A stretch of DNA of 64,000 nucleotides from an uncultured Clostridia bacterium (GTDB lineage Bacteria > Bacillota > Clostridia > CAKSNL01 > HGM11501). The notes under the pieces were generated by a model. That model did no database searches. It worked only from the letters and a program-made list of their open reading frames with translations, and was not told where the DNA came from. Shown here piece after piece: positions 40,153 through 48,378 of this stretch (position 1 is its first letter; every line of letters begins with the position of its first letter). Location: NCBI GenBank assembly GCA_934476235.1, contig CAKSNL010000004.1:186001-250000 (forward strand), written 5' to 3'. The position numbers were made by a program, and so were the translations under genes.

Positions 40153-41001
40153 ATGAAAAAGACATTAGCGGCACTTCTTGCGGCAGTAATGGCGTTCGGC
40201 GCTTTCACGGCATGCACGAAGAAAGAAGAAAATAACGAAGAAAAGACATATGTTATCTACTCCGATAACTCATTCGCTCCGTTTGAGTATCTTGATAATG
40301 CGACAAACGAATATGTCGGCGTTGACATGGATATTCTTGCAGCAATCGCTGAGGATCAGGGCTTTAAGTATGAGATGCATAACGAAGGATTTGACGCGGC
40401 TATGGGCGCGGTTCAGTCCGGTCAGGCTGACGGTATGATTGCCGGAATGACGATTAACGATAAGAGAAAAGAAACCTTCGATTTCTCCGACGGTTACTTT
40501 GAGGACGGTCAGATACTTGTTGTTGCGGCTGACAGCGACATTAAGTCTGTTGAGGACTTAAAGGGCAAGACAGTTGCGGCTAAGACCAGCACAATGAGCG
40601 CTGAGCTTACCGAGAAGTATGCTGAAGAGATCGGCTTTGAGGTTGCTTATTATGAGGATTCTCCCACGATGTACACCGCAGTTCTTAACGGAACAAACGT
40701 TGCATGCTTCGAGGACCGCTCCGTTGTTGAGTGGGCTATTAAGGACGAGGGTCTTGCATTAAAGACTGTCGGCGACGTTGAGAACCCCGCTTTCTACGGC
40801 TTCGCAGTACAGAAGGGCTTAAACGCTGACCTTCTTGACCTCTTCAATAAGGGTCTTGCTGACATCAAGGAAAACGGCAAGTATGACGAGATCCTTGCTA
40901 AGTACGGCTACAGCACAAAGAGCGCTGACGATGAGGAAGCTGCTCCCGAGGAGAACACCGAGGCTGACGCTGACGTTGCTGATGAAGAGGCTGCTGAATA
41001 A
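40153..41001 (+). CDS. amino-acid ABC transporter substrate-binding lipoprotein
   Basis: The 282-residue protein has a lipobox ending FTAC (about Cys21) and a family 3 solute-binding domain (YVIYSDNSFAPFEYLDNATNEYVGVDMDILAAIAE). The final 35 residues form an unusual acidic Ala/Glu tail (EEAAPEENTEADADVADEEAAE region). It captures a polar amino acid for the permease and ATPase encoded next. Highly biased codon use suggests abundant expression. Confidence 0.94.
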   Translation: MKKTLAALLAAVMAFGAFTACTKKEENNEEKTYVIYSDNSFAPFEYLDNATNEYVGVDMDILAAIAEDQGFKYEMHNEGFDAAMGAVQSGQADGMIAGMTINDKRKETFDFSDGYFEDGQILVVAADSDIKSVEDLKGKTVAAKTSTMSAELTEKYAEEIGFEVAYYEDSPTMYTAVLNGTNVACFEDRSVVEWAIKDEGLALKTVGDVENPAFYGFAVQKGLNADLLDLFNKGLADIKENGKYDEILAKYGYSTKSADDEEAAPEENTEADADVADEEAAE

Positions 41002-41030
41002 TTAAGCGGCGAGACAATACTTATTAATGC

Positions 41031-41068
41031 TTATTTTCAGCATAGCATTATTTGCTATGCTGAAATAA
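41031..41068 (+). promoter_or_regulatory. intra-operon stem-loop after the binding-protein gene
   Basis: TTATTTTCAGCATAGCA and TGCTATGCTGAAATAA form a perfect stem of about 16 bp with a 5-nt loop. It lacks a T tract, so it is more likely an mRNA-stabilising or partial attenuator element that keeps binding protein in excess over permease. Confidence 0.7.
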
Positions 41069-41088
41069 TTTATGTTGGTGATTAGTTT

Positions 41089-41775
41089 ATGGATTTTGTG
41101 AGAGTTTATAACGAGGCACTCCCCTTACTGCTTGCAGGAATCAAAATGACTGTGCTCATTTCGCTTATTGCGCTTGCAATCGGCATGGTGCTCGGTCTGG
41201 TTTCGTGCCTCTTAAGCATTTCGAAAAATGCCTTACTGCGCTTCATTTCCGGGGTCTACATCTGGATAATCCGCGGCACGCCCATGATTGTTCAGGCGTT
41301 CATCATTTATTTCGGTATGCCTCAGCTTATTCAGAAGCTCATTAATCCCGCGTTCAGACTGGATCCTTTCACCGCCGGAATCATCACGCTCAGCTTAAAT
41401 GCGGGAGCGTATCTTTCCGAGATATTCAGAGGAGGAATCCAGGCGGTCAACAAGGGACAGAAAGAGGCGGCGAGAAGCCTTGGTTTAAGCGAGACGAGGA
41501 CACTTTTTAAGATAGTGCTTCCCCAGGCATTCAAGGTTGCGCTTCCCTCGATGGTAAACCAGTTTATTATTACGATAAAGGATACGTCGATTCTCTCGGT
41601 CATCGGTCTTGCAGACATTGTCAACAAGGCTAAGATTTACGTCGGAAAGTCGTACCAGTTCTTCGCGACATATATTTACGTTGCGATTGCTTACCTTATT
41701 GTAATTTCGATACTTATGGTTATATCAAAATATCTTGAGAAGAGAGTTAATTATGAACGAAAAGGTAATAGTTGA
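41089..41775 (+). CDS. amino-acid ABC transporter permease (HisM/GlnP type)
   Basis: The 228-residue protein has about five membrane spans with the polar amino-acid permease signatures IIRGTPMIVQAFIIYFGMPQ and the EAA loop QKEAARSLGLSETRTLFKIVLPQAFKVALP. It forms the membrane channel with the binding protein at 40153 and the ATPase that starts 23 nt inside its 3' end. Confidence 0.95.
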   Translation: MDFVRVYNEALPLLLAGIKMTVLISLIALAIGMVLGLVSCLLSISKNALLRFISGVYIWIIRGTPMIVQAFIIYFGMPQLIQKLINPAFRLDPFTAGIITLSLNAGAYLSEIFRGGIQAVNKGQKEAARSLGLSETRTLFKIVLPQAFKVALPSMVNQFIITIKDTSILSVIGLADIVNKAKIYVGKSYQFFATYIYVAIAYLIVISILMVISKYLEKRVNYERKGNS

Positions 41776-42484
41776 AAATCTGCATAAGCATTTCGGCAGC
41801 CTTAAGGTCTTAAACGGGGTCGATCTGACGGTCTGCGAGGGCGAGGTTGTGTGCATTATCGGTCCTTCCGGGTCCGGAAAGTCCACGTTTCTGCGCTGCA
41901 TTAACAGACTTGAGATGCCGACCGAGGGGAAAATAACGGTTGACGGAAATGTTATAACGGATAAAAAGCTCAATATAAATAAGGCTCGCGAGAACATCGG
42001 CATGGTGTTCCAGAACTTCAACCTGTTTTCGCACCTGACCGTTAAAAAGAACATTATGCTCGCTCCGGTTGACCTTGGCAAGATGAAGAAGGCGGACGCG
42101 GAGAAAAAGGCATATGAGCTTTTGGACAGAGTCGGACTTTCCGATAAGGCGGATTATTATCCGCATCAGCTTTCCGGCGGTCAGCAGCAGAGAGTTGCGA
42201 TTGCGCGCTCGCTTGCGATGAATCCGGACGTTATGCTTTTTGATGAGCCGACCAGTGCGCTTGATCCCGAGATGGTGGGCGAGGTGCTCCAGGTCATGAG
42301 GGAGCTTGCCGACGGGGGAATGACGATGATCGTCGTTACTCACGAAATGGGCTTCGCACGTGACGTGGCGGACCGCGTTATCTTCATGGATGACGGCGTG
42401 ATCATGGAACAGGGCAAGCCGGAAGATCTTTTCACAAATCCGCAAAACGAAAGAACAAAAGAATTTTTAAGGTGTGTGCTTTAA
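41753..42484 (+). CDS. amino-acid ABC transporter ATP-binding protein (GlnQ type)
   Basis: The 243-residue ATPase has Walker A GPSGSGKST, signature LSGGQQQR, Walker B VMLFDEPTSALD and switch His in VVTHEMGFA. The ATG at 41753 (MNEKVIVENLHKHFG) is preferred; an upstream in-frame start would extend into the permease gene. It drives import through the preceding permease. The three genes form a complete importer; glutamine, cystine or other polar amino acids are possible. Confidence 0.96.
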   Translation: MNEKVIVENLHKHFGSLKVLNGVDLTVCEGEVVCIIGPSGSGKSTFLRCINRLEMPTEGKITVDGNVITDKKLNINKARENIGMVFQNFNLFSHLTVKKNIMLAPVDLGKMKKADAEKKAYELLDRVGLSDKADYYPHQLSGGQQQRVAIARSLAMNPDVMLFDEPTSALDPEMVGEVLQVMRELADGGMTMIVVTHEMGFARDVADRVIFMDDGVIMEQGKPEDLFTNPQNERTKEFLRCVL

Positions 42485-42498
42485 GCGCACACTTTTTT
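42472..42498 (+). terminator. terminator of importer operon
   Basis: GTGTGTGC and GCGCACAC arms (one wobble pair) with loop TTTAA are followed by six T; the stem overlaps the last codons of the ATPase gene. Confidence 0.88.
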
Positions 42499-42506
42499 AT
42501 ACATAG

Positions 42507-42533
42507 AAAAAGTCCCGTTATAAACGGGACTTT
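42507..42533 (-). terminator. terminator of TM2-DUF2752 pair
   Basis: On the minus strand AAAGTCCCGTT and AACGGGACTTT form an 11-bp stem followed by TTTC. It lies just after the DUF2752 stop codon. Confidence 0.85.
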
Positions 42534-42542
42534 AAGTGAGCT

Positions 42543-42896
42543 TCAAATAATCAAGCGGTATATGTAGTAAATGAAATTCAAAACAATTATACAAATTGAA
42601 ACGACATCAATTATGCCTTTGTATTTGAAAAACAAACCTTTGTGCATTTGCAATATAATTGCAAATGCAACCGGCAATGCGAGCGCATTATACCTGATAT
42701 AGTCCGCGAGGTTAAATCTCATCAGCGAAAACATGGCTCTTGTCATTCCGCACGCGGGGCACGGAATGTGAAATACGGCAAGTATAGGGCAGGAAATGCC
42801 GAATTTTAATGATATCAGCAAATATCCTGCGAAAGCAATAATTGCCGCAATATCCTGAACAAAGATTTCTTTAAGCTTAGATGAGAGCCATAACAT
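42543..42896 (-). CDS. DUF2752 membrane protein
   Basis: The 117-residue protein has three predicted spans and the diagnostic motif CPACGMTRA, in which a Cys pair and a TRA motif sit at the membrane edge. Function is unknown. Its ATG lies inside the final codons of the TM2 gene, overlapping by 20 nt, so the two are translationally coupled. The pairing of TM2 and DUF2752 is common in gut Clostridia. Confidence 0.88.
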   Translation of the reverse strand: MLWLSSKLKEIFVQDIAAIIAFAGYLLISLKFGISCPILAVFHIPCPACGMTRAMFSLMRFNLADYIRYNALALPVAFAIILQMHKGLFFKYKGIIDVVSICIIVLNFIYYIYRLII

Positions 42897-43212
42897 TATT
42901 GAAGTTTAATTCCTTGGTTTTACCTGAAATTGTAAACCAATCAACAATGGTGAGAATTCCGCACACGCCGCCTGTCAAAAGCTTCAATATGCCCATGCCG
43001 GTGTCACCGAGCATGAATCTGTCAATGCCGAGACCTCCGAGAAAGATTGAAATAAGCAAAAGCGTTGTGGGGTCTTTAAGCTCAACTGTAGAAATTAATG
43101 ATAATTTCTGTTCGTCAACAGTTCCCAGCTTCTCCTTTAAATACATGATTTTTTCCGGGGGAAAATACTTCTGGTTGGTCATGATAAATAAATCAATTCT
43201 ATTCTGGTCCAT
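42877..43212 (-). CDS. TM2-domain membrane protein
   Basis: The 111-residue protein has a soluble N-terminal segment of about 45 residues and a C-terminal TM2 hairpin (FLGGLGIDRFMLGDTGMGILKLLTGGVCGILTIVDWF). TM2 proteins are small membrane proteins of uncertain role. The ATG at 43212 follows AGGAG; the earlier GTG lies within that site. It is the first gene of a two-gene unit with DUF2752. Confidence 0.9.
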   Translation of the reverse strand: MDQNRIDLFIMTNQKYFPPEKIMYLKEKLGTVDEQKLSLISTVELKDPTTLLLISIFLGGLGIDRFMLGDTGMGILKLLTGGVCGILTIVDWFTISGKTKELNFNNVMALI

Positions 43213-43255
43213 TTTACACACTCCTATAATTTAATTGATGCTTTGTCCTGATTAA

Positions 43256-43284
43256 ATTATAGACTATTTAACGTTTTTTGTCAA
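43256..43284 (-). promoter_or_regulatory. promoter of TM2-DUF2752 unit
   Basis: On the minus strand TTGACA (43284-43279) and TATAAT (43261-43256) are separated by 17 bp. Confidence 0.88.
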
Positions 43285-43372
43285 TATATAATCATAAATA
43301 AGTGAATTTGTCGATGTATTTTAAGTGTATATTAAAAAGACACGCATATATAAAGTATAAGGAGGCTGAAAA

Positions 43373-44224
43373 ATGAAAAAATTATCAGTTGTTATTGCAC
43401 TTATGCTTGCGCTTTCTGCATGCGCGAAGGCACCGGAGGATCCGGAAGTAAACGAGGAACCGGCGCCGGAAATAATTGAGGAAACTCCGGAGCCGGAGCC
43501 CGAACCGGTTATGACGGAGGCAGAGATAAACGCGCTTTCGAACGACTCATTCGGCTGGGGCTTTGTGAAAAAGCCGGGCGCACCGTCCGAATTCACGCAG
43601 GGTCAGCGGGACATGATGGAGAAATATTCGTGTATTTACGAGGGGAGCGCCGAGGGCAACCCGCTTTATCTGACCTTTGACGAGGGATACGAAAACGGCT
43701 ACACCGCCGTCATTTTAGACACGCTCAAAGAAAAAGGCGTGACGGCGGCTTTTTTTGTGACCGGCCCATATATTGACGGCAATTTTGACCTTATAAAAAG
43801 GATGCTGGATGAGGGGCACATCGTGGGCAATCACACCGTGCGCCATCCGAACATGCCGTCGCTCGGCACGGCTGAGGCAATGGAAAATGAGATTAACGAG
43901 CTTGACCTTAAGTTTTACGAGACCTTCTGCGAACATCTTACATATTTCAGACCGCCCGAGGGCGCATACAGCGAGCGGTCGCTTGCGGCGGCAAATGCCG
44001 CCGGGTGCAAAACAGTGCTCTGGAGCTTTGCCTACCGCGACTGGGAGCGTGACAATCAAAAGGGCGCCGGGTATGCCAAGGACAGTGTGATTCCTTATCT
44101 TTACGGCGGAAGCGTTCTGCTTCTTCACGCCGTATCAAGTGACAATGCCTCCGCGCTCGGTGACATTATTGATTCCGCGCGCGAACAGGGCTTCACATTT
44201 AAGAGCCTGGATGAATTTAAATAA
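43373..44224 (+). CDS. polysaccharide deacetylase lipoprotein (PdaA-like)
   Basis: The 283-residue protein has a lipobox ending LSAC (Cys17), an acidic Pro/Glu linker (residues about 20-50) and a NodB domain. The domain carries LTFDEGYENG (motif 1 with an Asp-Glu pair as in PdaA), VGNHTVRHP (motif 2) and FRPPEGAYS (motif 3). PdaA-type enzymes de-N-acetylate muramic acid to make the muramic-delta-lactam of spore cortex. The adjacent converging spo0A gene fits a sporulation role, but a vegetative peptidoglycan role is possible. A terminator is shared with spo0A. Confidence 0.9.
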   Translation: MKKLSVVIALMLALSACAKAPEDPEVNEEPAPEIIEETPEPEPEPVMTEAEINALSNDSFGWGFVKKPGAPSEFTQGQRDMMEKYSCIYEGSAEGNPLYLTFDEGYENGYTAVILDTLKEKGVTAAFFVTGPYIDGNFDLIKRMLDEGHIVGNHTVRHPNMPSLGTAEAMENEINELDLKFYETFCEHLTYFRPPEGAYSERSLAAANAAGCKTVLWSFAYRDWERDNQKGAGYAKDSVIPYLYGGSVLLLHAVSSDNASALGDIIDSAREQGFTFKSLDEFK

Positions 44225-44227
44225 AAT

Positions 44228-44256
44228 AAAAGGCTGTACTAAAAGTACAGCCTTTT
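44228..44256. terminator. bidirectional terminator between pdaA-like gene and spo0A
   Basis: AAAAGGCTGTACT and AGTACAGCCTTTT form a 13-bp stem with a 3-nt loop and T tracts on both strands. Confidence 0.93.
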
Positions 44257-44260
44257 GTTT

Positions 44261-45055
44261 TCAGCAAGCGGCGGTTTCAAGCCTTAACTTATCGGCGATA
44301 AGGGCAATGAACTCCGAATTTGTGGGCTTACCCTTTAAGGTGCTCACGGTGTAGCCGAAAAGATTGTAAAAGCACTCCTCGTTTCCACGGGTGCACGCAA
44401 CCTCGATGGCGTGACGGATTGCGCGCTCAACCCTGGACGAGGTGGTCTTGTGCCTCTTTGCAACCTCGGGATAAAGCTGCTTTGTAACGGCGTTTATCAT
44501 TTCGTTGTCGTTTATCGTCATCAAAATAGCGTCGCGCAGGTACTGGTAGCCCTTGATGTTTGCCGGAACGCCGACGTTGTGGATAATGTTGGTGACGCGG
44601 ATTTCCATTTCCTTGGGGCTGATTTCCTTCTGAGGAGAAAGTCTGACCTCTGTGCCGAGCTTGGAGGGAGCGGGGCGGCAGAGCATTTTTATTCTGTCAA
44701 AAAGCATCTCGTATGACGCGGGCTTTACCATGTAGTAGTCCGCTCCGTAGGCGGACACCATGCCGGACACATGCTCCTGAGCCAGAGCCGAGAGCATAAC
44801 GACCGCGGGGCGCTTGATTCCGGTGTATCTGGGCATTGCCTTGAGCACGCCGATGCCGTCCAGGACAGGCATCACGATATCCAAAATCACCGCGTCCGGC
44901 TGGAGAGCGGCGATTTTTTCCAGTCCATCCTTCCCGTCGTATGCGCACCCGGCTATCTCAATTTCGCGGTTCCCCGATTTTGCAAGATATTCGCGTATCC
45001 CGTCCGCGATTTCTCTGTTATCGTCAATTACAAGTACTTTGATTGTGTCGTTCAT
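44261..45055 (-). CDS. spo0A: sporulation master regulator Spo0A
   Basis: The 264-residue response regulator has a receiver domain (VLVIDDNREIADGI with the acidic pair, phospho-Asp in PDAVILDIVMPVLDGIGVL, then MLSALAQE and VKPASYEM). A C-terminal Spo0A DNA-binding domain follows (HNVGVPANIKGYQYLRDAI and the recognition region TTSSRVERAIRHAIEVAC). Phosphorylated Spo0A starts sporulation by binding TGTCGAA boxes. The ATG follows AAGGAG. Upstream it lacks spoIVB, which normally precedes it and lies here 9.4 kb away. Confidence 0.98.
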   Translation of the reverse strand: MNDTIKVLVIDDNREIADGIREYLAKSGNREIEIAGCAYDGKDGLEKIAALQPDAVILDIVMPVLDGIGVLKAMPRYTGIKRPAVVMLSALAQEHVSGMVSAYGADYYMVKPASYEMLFDRIKMLCRPAPSKLGTEVRLSPQKEISPKEMEIRVTNIIHNVGVPANIKGYQYLRDAILMTINDNEMINAVTKQLYPEVAKRHKTTSSRVERAIRHAIEVACTRGNEECFYNLFGYTVSTLKGKPTNSEFIALIADKLRLETAAC

Positions 45056-45116
45056 TTTTATTCTCCTTCATTTTATGTTTTATATTGTTTTACATGATTT
45101 TTTTACCGACATTTGC

Positions 45117-45145
45117 ATTTTACCATAAATTTACAGAAAATGCAA
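45117..45145 (-). promoter_or_regulatory. sigma-A-type promoter of spo0A
   Basis: On the minus strand TTGCAT (45145-45140) and TAAAAT (45122-45117) are separated by 17 bp. A partial 0A box (TGTCGGT) overlaps the expected start site near 45110. Confidence 0.65.
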
Positions 45146-45184
45146 TAGTATTTCTAATTTTTTCCAGCCTTTTTGCCGACTTAA

Positions 45185-45192
45185 TTCGACAA
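45185..45192 (-). promoter_or_regulatory. Spo0A box (0A box)
   Basis: The minus strand reads TTGTCGAA, an exact match to the Spo0A core TGTCGAA. It lies 40 bp upstream of the spo0A -35 box and 27 bp before the -35 box of the divergent beta-galactosidase gene, so phosphorylated Spo0A could act on either. Confidence 0.6.
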
Positions 45193-45218
45193 CGGGCGGC
45201 GAAAAGCCTATATTTAGG

Positions 45219-45247
45219 TTGTAATCGCGGGAAAATTGTGGTATACT
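45219..45247 (+). promoter_or_regulatory. promoter of GH35 gene 1
   Basis: TTGTAA (45219-45224) and TATACT (45242-45247) are separated by 17 bp, 61 bp before the ATG. Confidence 0.7.
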
Positions 45248-45308
45248 TAGAAGAAGCATAAACGCCGGTCGGTACAATATATAAGCAATCGGCAAAAGGA
45301 GCAGGAAC

Positions 45309-47039
45309 ATGAAATTCGAGATAATAAAGAATCAGTTTTATAAGGACGGCGAGCCTGTTAAGATAATATCCGGCGCGGTGCATTATTTCAGAAATATGCC
45401 GGACACGTGGCGCGATATATTTAGGAAAATGCGCGCGCTCGGGTGCAACACTGTTGAGACCTACTGCGTCTGGAACATGCACGAGCCGAAAATGGGCGAG
45501 TTTGACTTTTCGGGAAGACTCGATATTTCAAGATTCATAGAGACTGCAGAGGAGGAGGGTCTTATGGTAATTGTAAGACCCGGTCCTTACATCTGCGCCG
45601 AATGGGAGTTCGGAGGTCTGCCCTGGTGGCTTCAGTGTTGTGACGGGATGGAGATCCGCTGTTCAAACCGTGTGTATATCAAATATTTCGAGCGCTATTT
45701 AAAAAAACTCTTTGAAAAGGTGCGCCCGCATTTGTGCACAAACGGCGGTCAGGTCATAATGCTCCAGTGCGAAAATGAGTACGGCTATTACGGAGACGAT
45801 AAGGAGTATTTAAATCATCTTTATGAATTTTACAAAGGGTGCGGGATAGATGTTCCGCTCTTTACCTCGGACGGAACGGGGAAGGGAAACCTTCTGGACG
45901 GAATGATTCCGGGCTGTCTTTCAACGCTCAATTTCGGAAGCCGCGTCAATGAAAATTTTGCCGCGCATGATGAGCTTTTTCCCGACTCGCCCAAGATGTG
46001 CATGGAAATGTGGAACGGCTGGTTTGACGCGTGGGGCGACGAAAAGCACCACACCACATCGGCAAAGGATTACGCCGCGGTCGTGGACGATATGCTTAAA
46101 AAGGGCAGCCTTAATATGTATATGTTCATAGGCGGAACGAACTTCGGGTTCACGAGCGGCGCCAACCACTATGAAAAATTCGCGCCGGACGTTACAAGCT
46201 ATGACTATGACGCGCTTTTGACCGAGTGCGGCGACGTGACGGAAAAATATTACGCGGTGAGAGACGTTATTAAAAAGTATTCGGGCTCTCTTCCGGATGT
46301 GCCTGCCGACAGACCGAAAATGGCATACGGCAAGGTCAGGATGACGGCTTTTTCGGACCTTTTTGAGAATTTTGACAATTTGTCGTCGCCCGTCCGTTCG
46401 GACGTGCCCGGGTGCATGGAGGATTACGGCGCGGGCTACGGCTATATCGCGTACCGGACGAGGCTCAACAGGGTCTACGATAACGCCGTGCTGAGCTTTG
46501 AATCCATCGGCGACCGCGCGCTCGTATTTATAAACAGGGAGCTTGCCGGATCGGTTTACGTTAACGACGAAAAGCTCGAGACCGTTTTCTCGGCAAATGA
46601 GGGCGACATTTTGACGGTTATTTGCGAAAACATGGGCAGGGCAAACTTCGGACCCAAGATGATGCGCAAAAAAGGCATTGCCGGAAGGTGCCTGATTGAC
46701 GGGAAAATTCACTTCGGGTGGGACGTGTATCCGCTCCCGATGGACGATTTTAGTCGTCTTGAATACGGCAAAAAAACCGAAAACGCGGTGTTCTTAAAAG
46801 GAACGTTTGAGGTGTCAAAGCCGTGCGACACATTTTTAAGGCTTGACAGTTTCACCAAGGGCTTTGCCGTGATAAACGGCTTTAACATCGGAAGATACTG
46901 GAATATCGGACCGCAGAAAACGCTTTACGTCCCCGCGTCATTATTAAAAGAGGGAGAAAACGAGGTTTTGATATTCGAGTCCGACCGCATTACCGGCGAC
47001 GCTAAAGCAGAATTTTGCGACGCGCCCGAGCTGGGATAA
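45309..47039 (+). CDS. GH35 beta-galactosidase, copy 1
   Basis: The 576-residue protein has a GH35 TIM barrel with ISGAVHYFRNMPDTWRDIFRKMRALGCNTVETYCVWNMHEP. The acid/base Glu lies in QCENEYGYYG and the nucleophile Glu in MCMEMWNGWFDAWG. C-terminal beta-sandwich domains end FNIGRYWNIGPQKTLYVP. It has no signal peptide, so it should act in the cytosol on imported beta-galactosides. A paralogue of similar length lies at 52578 on the other strand. No sugar transporter is adjacent. Confidence 0.95.
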   Translation: MKFEIIKNQFYKDGEPVKIISGAVHYFRNMPDTWRDIFRKMRALGCNTVETYCVWNMHEPKMGEFDFSGRLDISRFIETAEEEGLMVIVRPGPYICAEWEFGGLPWWLQCCDGMEIRCSNRVYIKYFERYLKKLFEKVRPHLCTNGGQVIMLQCENEYGYYGDDKEYLNHLYEFYKGCGIDVPLFTSDGTGKGNLLDGMIPGCLSTLNFGSRVNENFAAHDELFPDSPKMCMEMWNGWFDAWGDEKHHTTSAKDYAAVVDDMLKKGSLNMYMFIGGTNFGFTSGANHYEKFAPDVTSYDYDALLTECGDVTEKYYAVRDVIKKYSGSLPDVPADRPKMAYGKVRMTAFSDLFENFDNLSSPVRSDVPGCMEDYGAGYGYIAYRTRLNRVYDNAVLSFESIGDRALVFINRELAGSVYVNDEKLETVFSANEGDILTVICENMGRANFGPKMMRKKGIAGRCLIDGKIHFGWDVYPLPMDDFSRLEYGKKTENAVFLKGTFEVSKPCDTFLRLDSFTKGFAVINGFNIGRYWNIGPQKTLYVPASLLKEGENEVLIFESDRITGDAKAEFCDAPELG

Positions 47040-47066
47040 CACGGACGGGAAGCGGGAGCCTTATAT

Positions 47067-47116
47067 GCCTTCCCTGTGTAAGGGAAGGTGGCAGCCAAAG
47101 GCTGACGAAAGGGTTG
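47067..47116 (+). repeat. left copy of repeat flanking DUF559 gene
   Basis: A hairpin of CCTTCCCT and AGGGAAGG with loop GTGTA is followed by GTGGCAG...GAAAGGGTTGG. A second copy lies at 47586-47636. The end of the repeat supplies the AAAGGG ribosome site of the gene after it. Confidence 0.75.
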
Positions 47117-47120
47117 GAAT

Positions 47121-47495
47121 ATGGACAGAAAACACAATAAAAATATAGTACCGTTGGCAAGAACATTGAGAAAAAATATGACAAAAGAAGAGCGAAAACT
47201 ATGGTATGATTTTTTGAGAAATTATCCGGTAAAGTTTACAAGGGAAAAAGTTCTCGGTCAATATATAGCGGATTTTTATTGTGCAAGGGCGAATGTAGTT
47301 GTAGAATTGGACGGTTCCGGACATTTCAGTGAAGACGGTGTTTTAAATGACAGAAAGAGAACTGAATATTTAGGGCAATACGGAATAAAAGTGATCAGAG
47401 TCTCCAATCTTGAGGTTTTAAAAAATTTTGAGGGCGTGTGTATGTTCATTGAAGAAACCGTAACACAGGCGCTCGGACTTGACAACGCAAAATGA
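47121..47495 (+). CDS. DUF559-family endonuclease-like protein
   Basis: The 124-residue protein has the DUF559 (Vsr-like nuclease fold) pattern ARTLRKNMTKEERKLWYDFLRN, GQYIADFYC and VVVELDGSGH, with the acidic residues of a PD-(D/E)xK-type centre. DUF559 genes are abundant and mobile in Clostridia; some resemble very-short-patch repair enzymes. It is AT-richer than its neighbours and lies between two copies of an intergenic repeat, suggesting horizontal or intragenomic movement. The catalytic role is unproven. Confidence 0.88.
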   Translation: MDRKHNKNIVPLARTLRKNMTKEERKLWYDFLRNYPVKFTREKVLGQYIADFYCARANVVVELDGSGHFSEDGVLNDRKRTEYLGQYGIKVIRVSNLEVLKNFEGVCMFIEETVTQALGLDNAK

Positions 47496-47541
47496 GCCGT
47501 GAACAGATTTATTATGCAAAATCATGGGGGACAATCCTTCA

Positions 47542-47585
47542 GTCATTTTCTTCGAAAATGACAGCTCCCTTTACACAAGGGAGCC
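47542..47585 (+). repeat. two stem-loops downstream of DUF559 gene
   Basis: GTCATTTTC and GAAAATGAC with loop TTC, then GCTCCCTT and AAGGGAGC with loop TACAC, occur back to back. They look like the closing half of the intergenic repeat unit. Confidence 0.6.
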
Positions 47586-47636
47586 GACCTTCCCGGTGTA
47601 AGGGAAGGTGGCAGAAAACTCGTGAAAGGGTTGAAT
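47586..47636 (+). repeat. right copy of repeat flanking DUF559 gene
   Basis: ACCTTCCC and GGGAAGGT form the stem, followed by GGCAG...GAAAGGGTTGA, in direct orientation to the copy at 47067. The next gene starts 3 nt after it. Confidence 0.75.
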
Positions 47637-47638
47637 AA

Positions 47639-48349
47639 ATGAAAAAAACAAAATGGACCGTATTTTTATCGTTGGTGATACTGTTGGCGCTTGCCATACC
47701 GATAATATATTCGGTTAGTGCAAAAATAAATTGCTCGAAGGTCGAAAAACTTTTAACAGATGAAAAATACGAGCATGCTTTTGATCTTCTTGAAACTACA
47801 CATGTTAAGCATGGTGAAAAAAGCTGGCTTATTGAAAAAATCATTCCCGGGATGCAACAACAGTTTTATTCCGACCTGACAGGAGATGGCGTGTTAAATG
47901 TTGACGGATTAATGATATGCGAAAATAATAATGCGCTGTTTTACATTAACGGGGACGGCGAAAGAGTAGAAGTTTACAGACCCGCCGAACCGAAGATGAC
48001 ATATGCAAAGGTCAGAAATACGGAGATATGCTATGACGGAAAACGAAAATGGATCACTCAGGACTTCATATATTCAAACGGATGCATTTATTTTTATGAA
48101 GTAACGGACACCTTCAAAGAGGGAACGCTTGTGAAAGTGCAAAAACAGGCAGTAAAGGTCAATGTGGAATCGGGAAGCACCCAAATACTTTCAGATGACG
48201 TTAACCTTGGGGGTCTTTGCAAATTTTCCGACGGAAGCATATTGATAGACGAATATGACGATACGGTATATGACCCGTATGAAAATAAATTAACCCAGAA
48301 TGAAAAGTCCTTGGTTAATAAAGAGGTTATATATTCATCAAATAAATGA
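47639..48349 (+). CDS. unrecognised membrane-anchored protein
   Basis: The 236-residue protein has an N-terminal signal-anchor (residues about 7-27) and an extracytoplasmic region with Tyr- and Asp-rich beta-like segments (FYSDLTGDGVLNVDGLMICENNNALFYINGDG). I do not recognise a family. It is AT-rich, like the DUF559 gene, and starts within 3 nt of the repeat whose AAAGGG serves as its ribosome site. The last codons overlap the upstream in-frame start of the ABC exporter that follows. Confidence 0.6.
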   Translation: MKKTKWTVFLSLVILLALAIPIIYSVSAKINCSKVEKLLTDEKYEHAFDLLETTHVKHGEKSWLIEKIIPGMQQQFYSDLTGDGVLNVDGLMICENNNALFYINGDGERVEVYRPAEPKMTYAKVRNTEICYDGKRKWITQDFIYSNGCIYFYEVTDTFKEGTLVKVQKQAVKVNVESGSTQILSDDVNLGGLCKFSDGSILIDEYDDTVYDPYENKLTQNEKSLVNKEVIYSSNK

Positions 48350-48378
48350 AGAAAATAAACAAAGAAGGAGAAAAAAGC

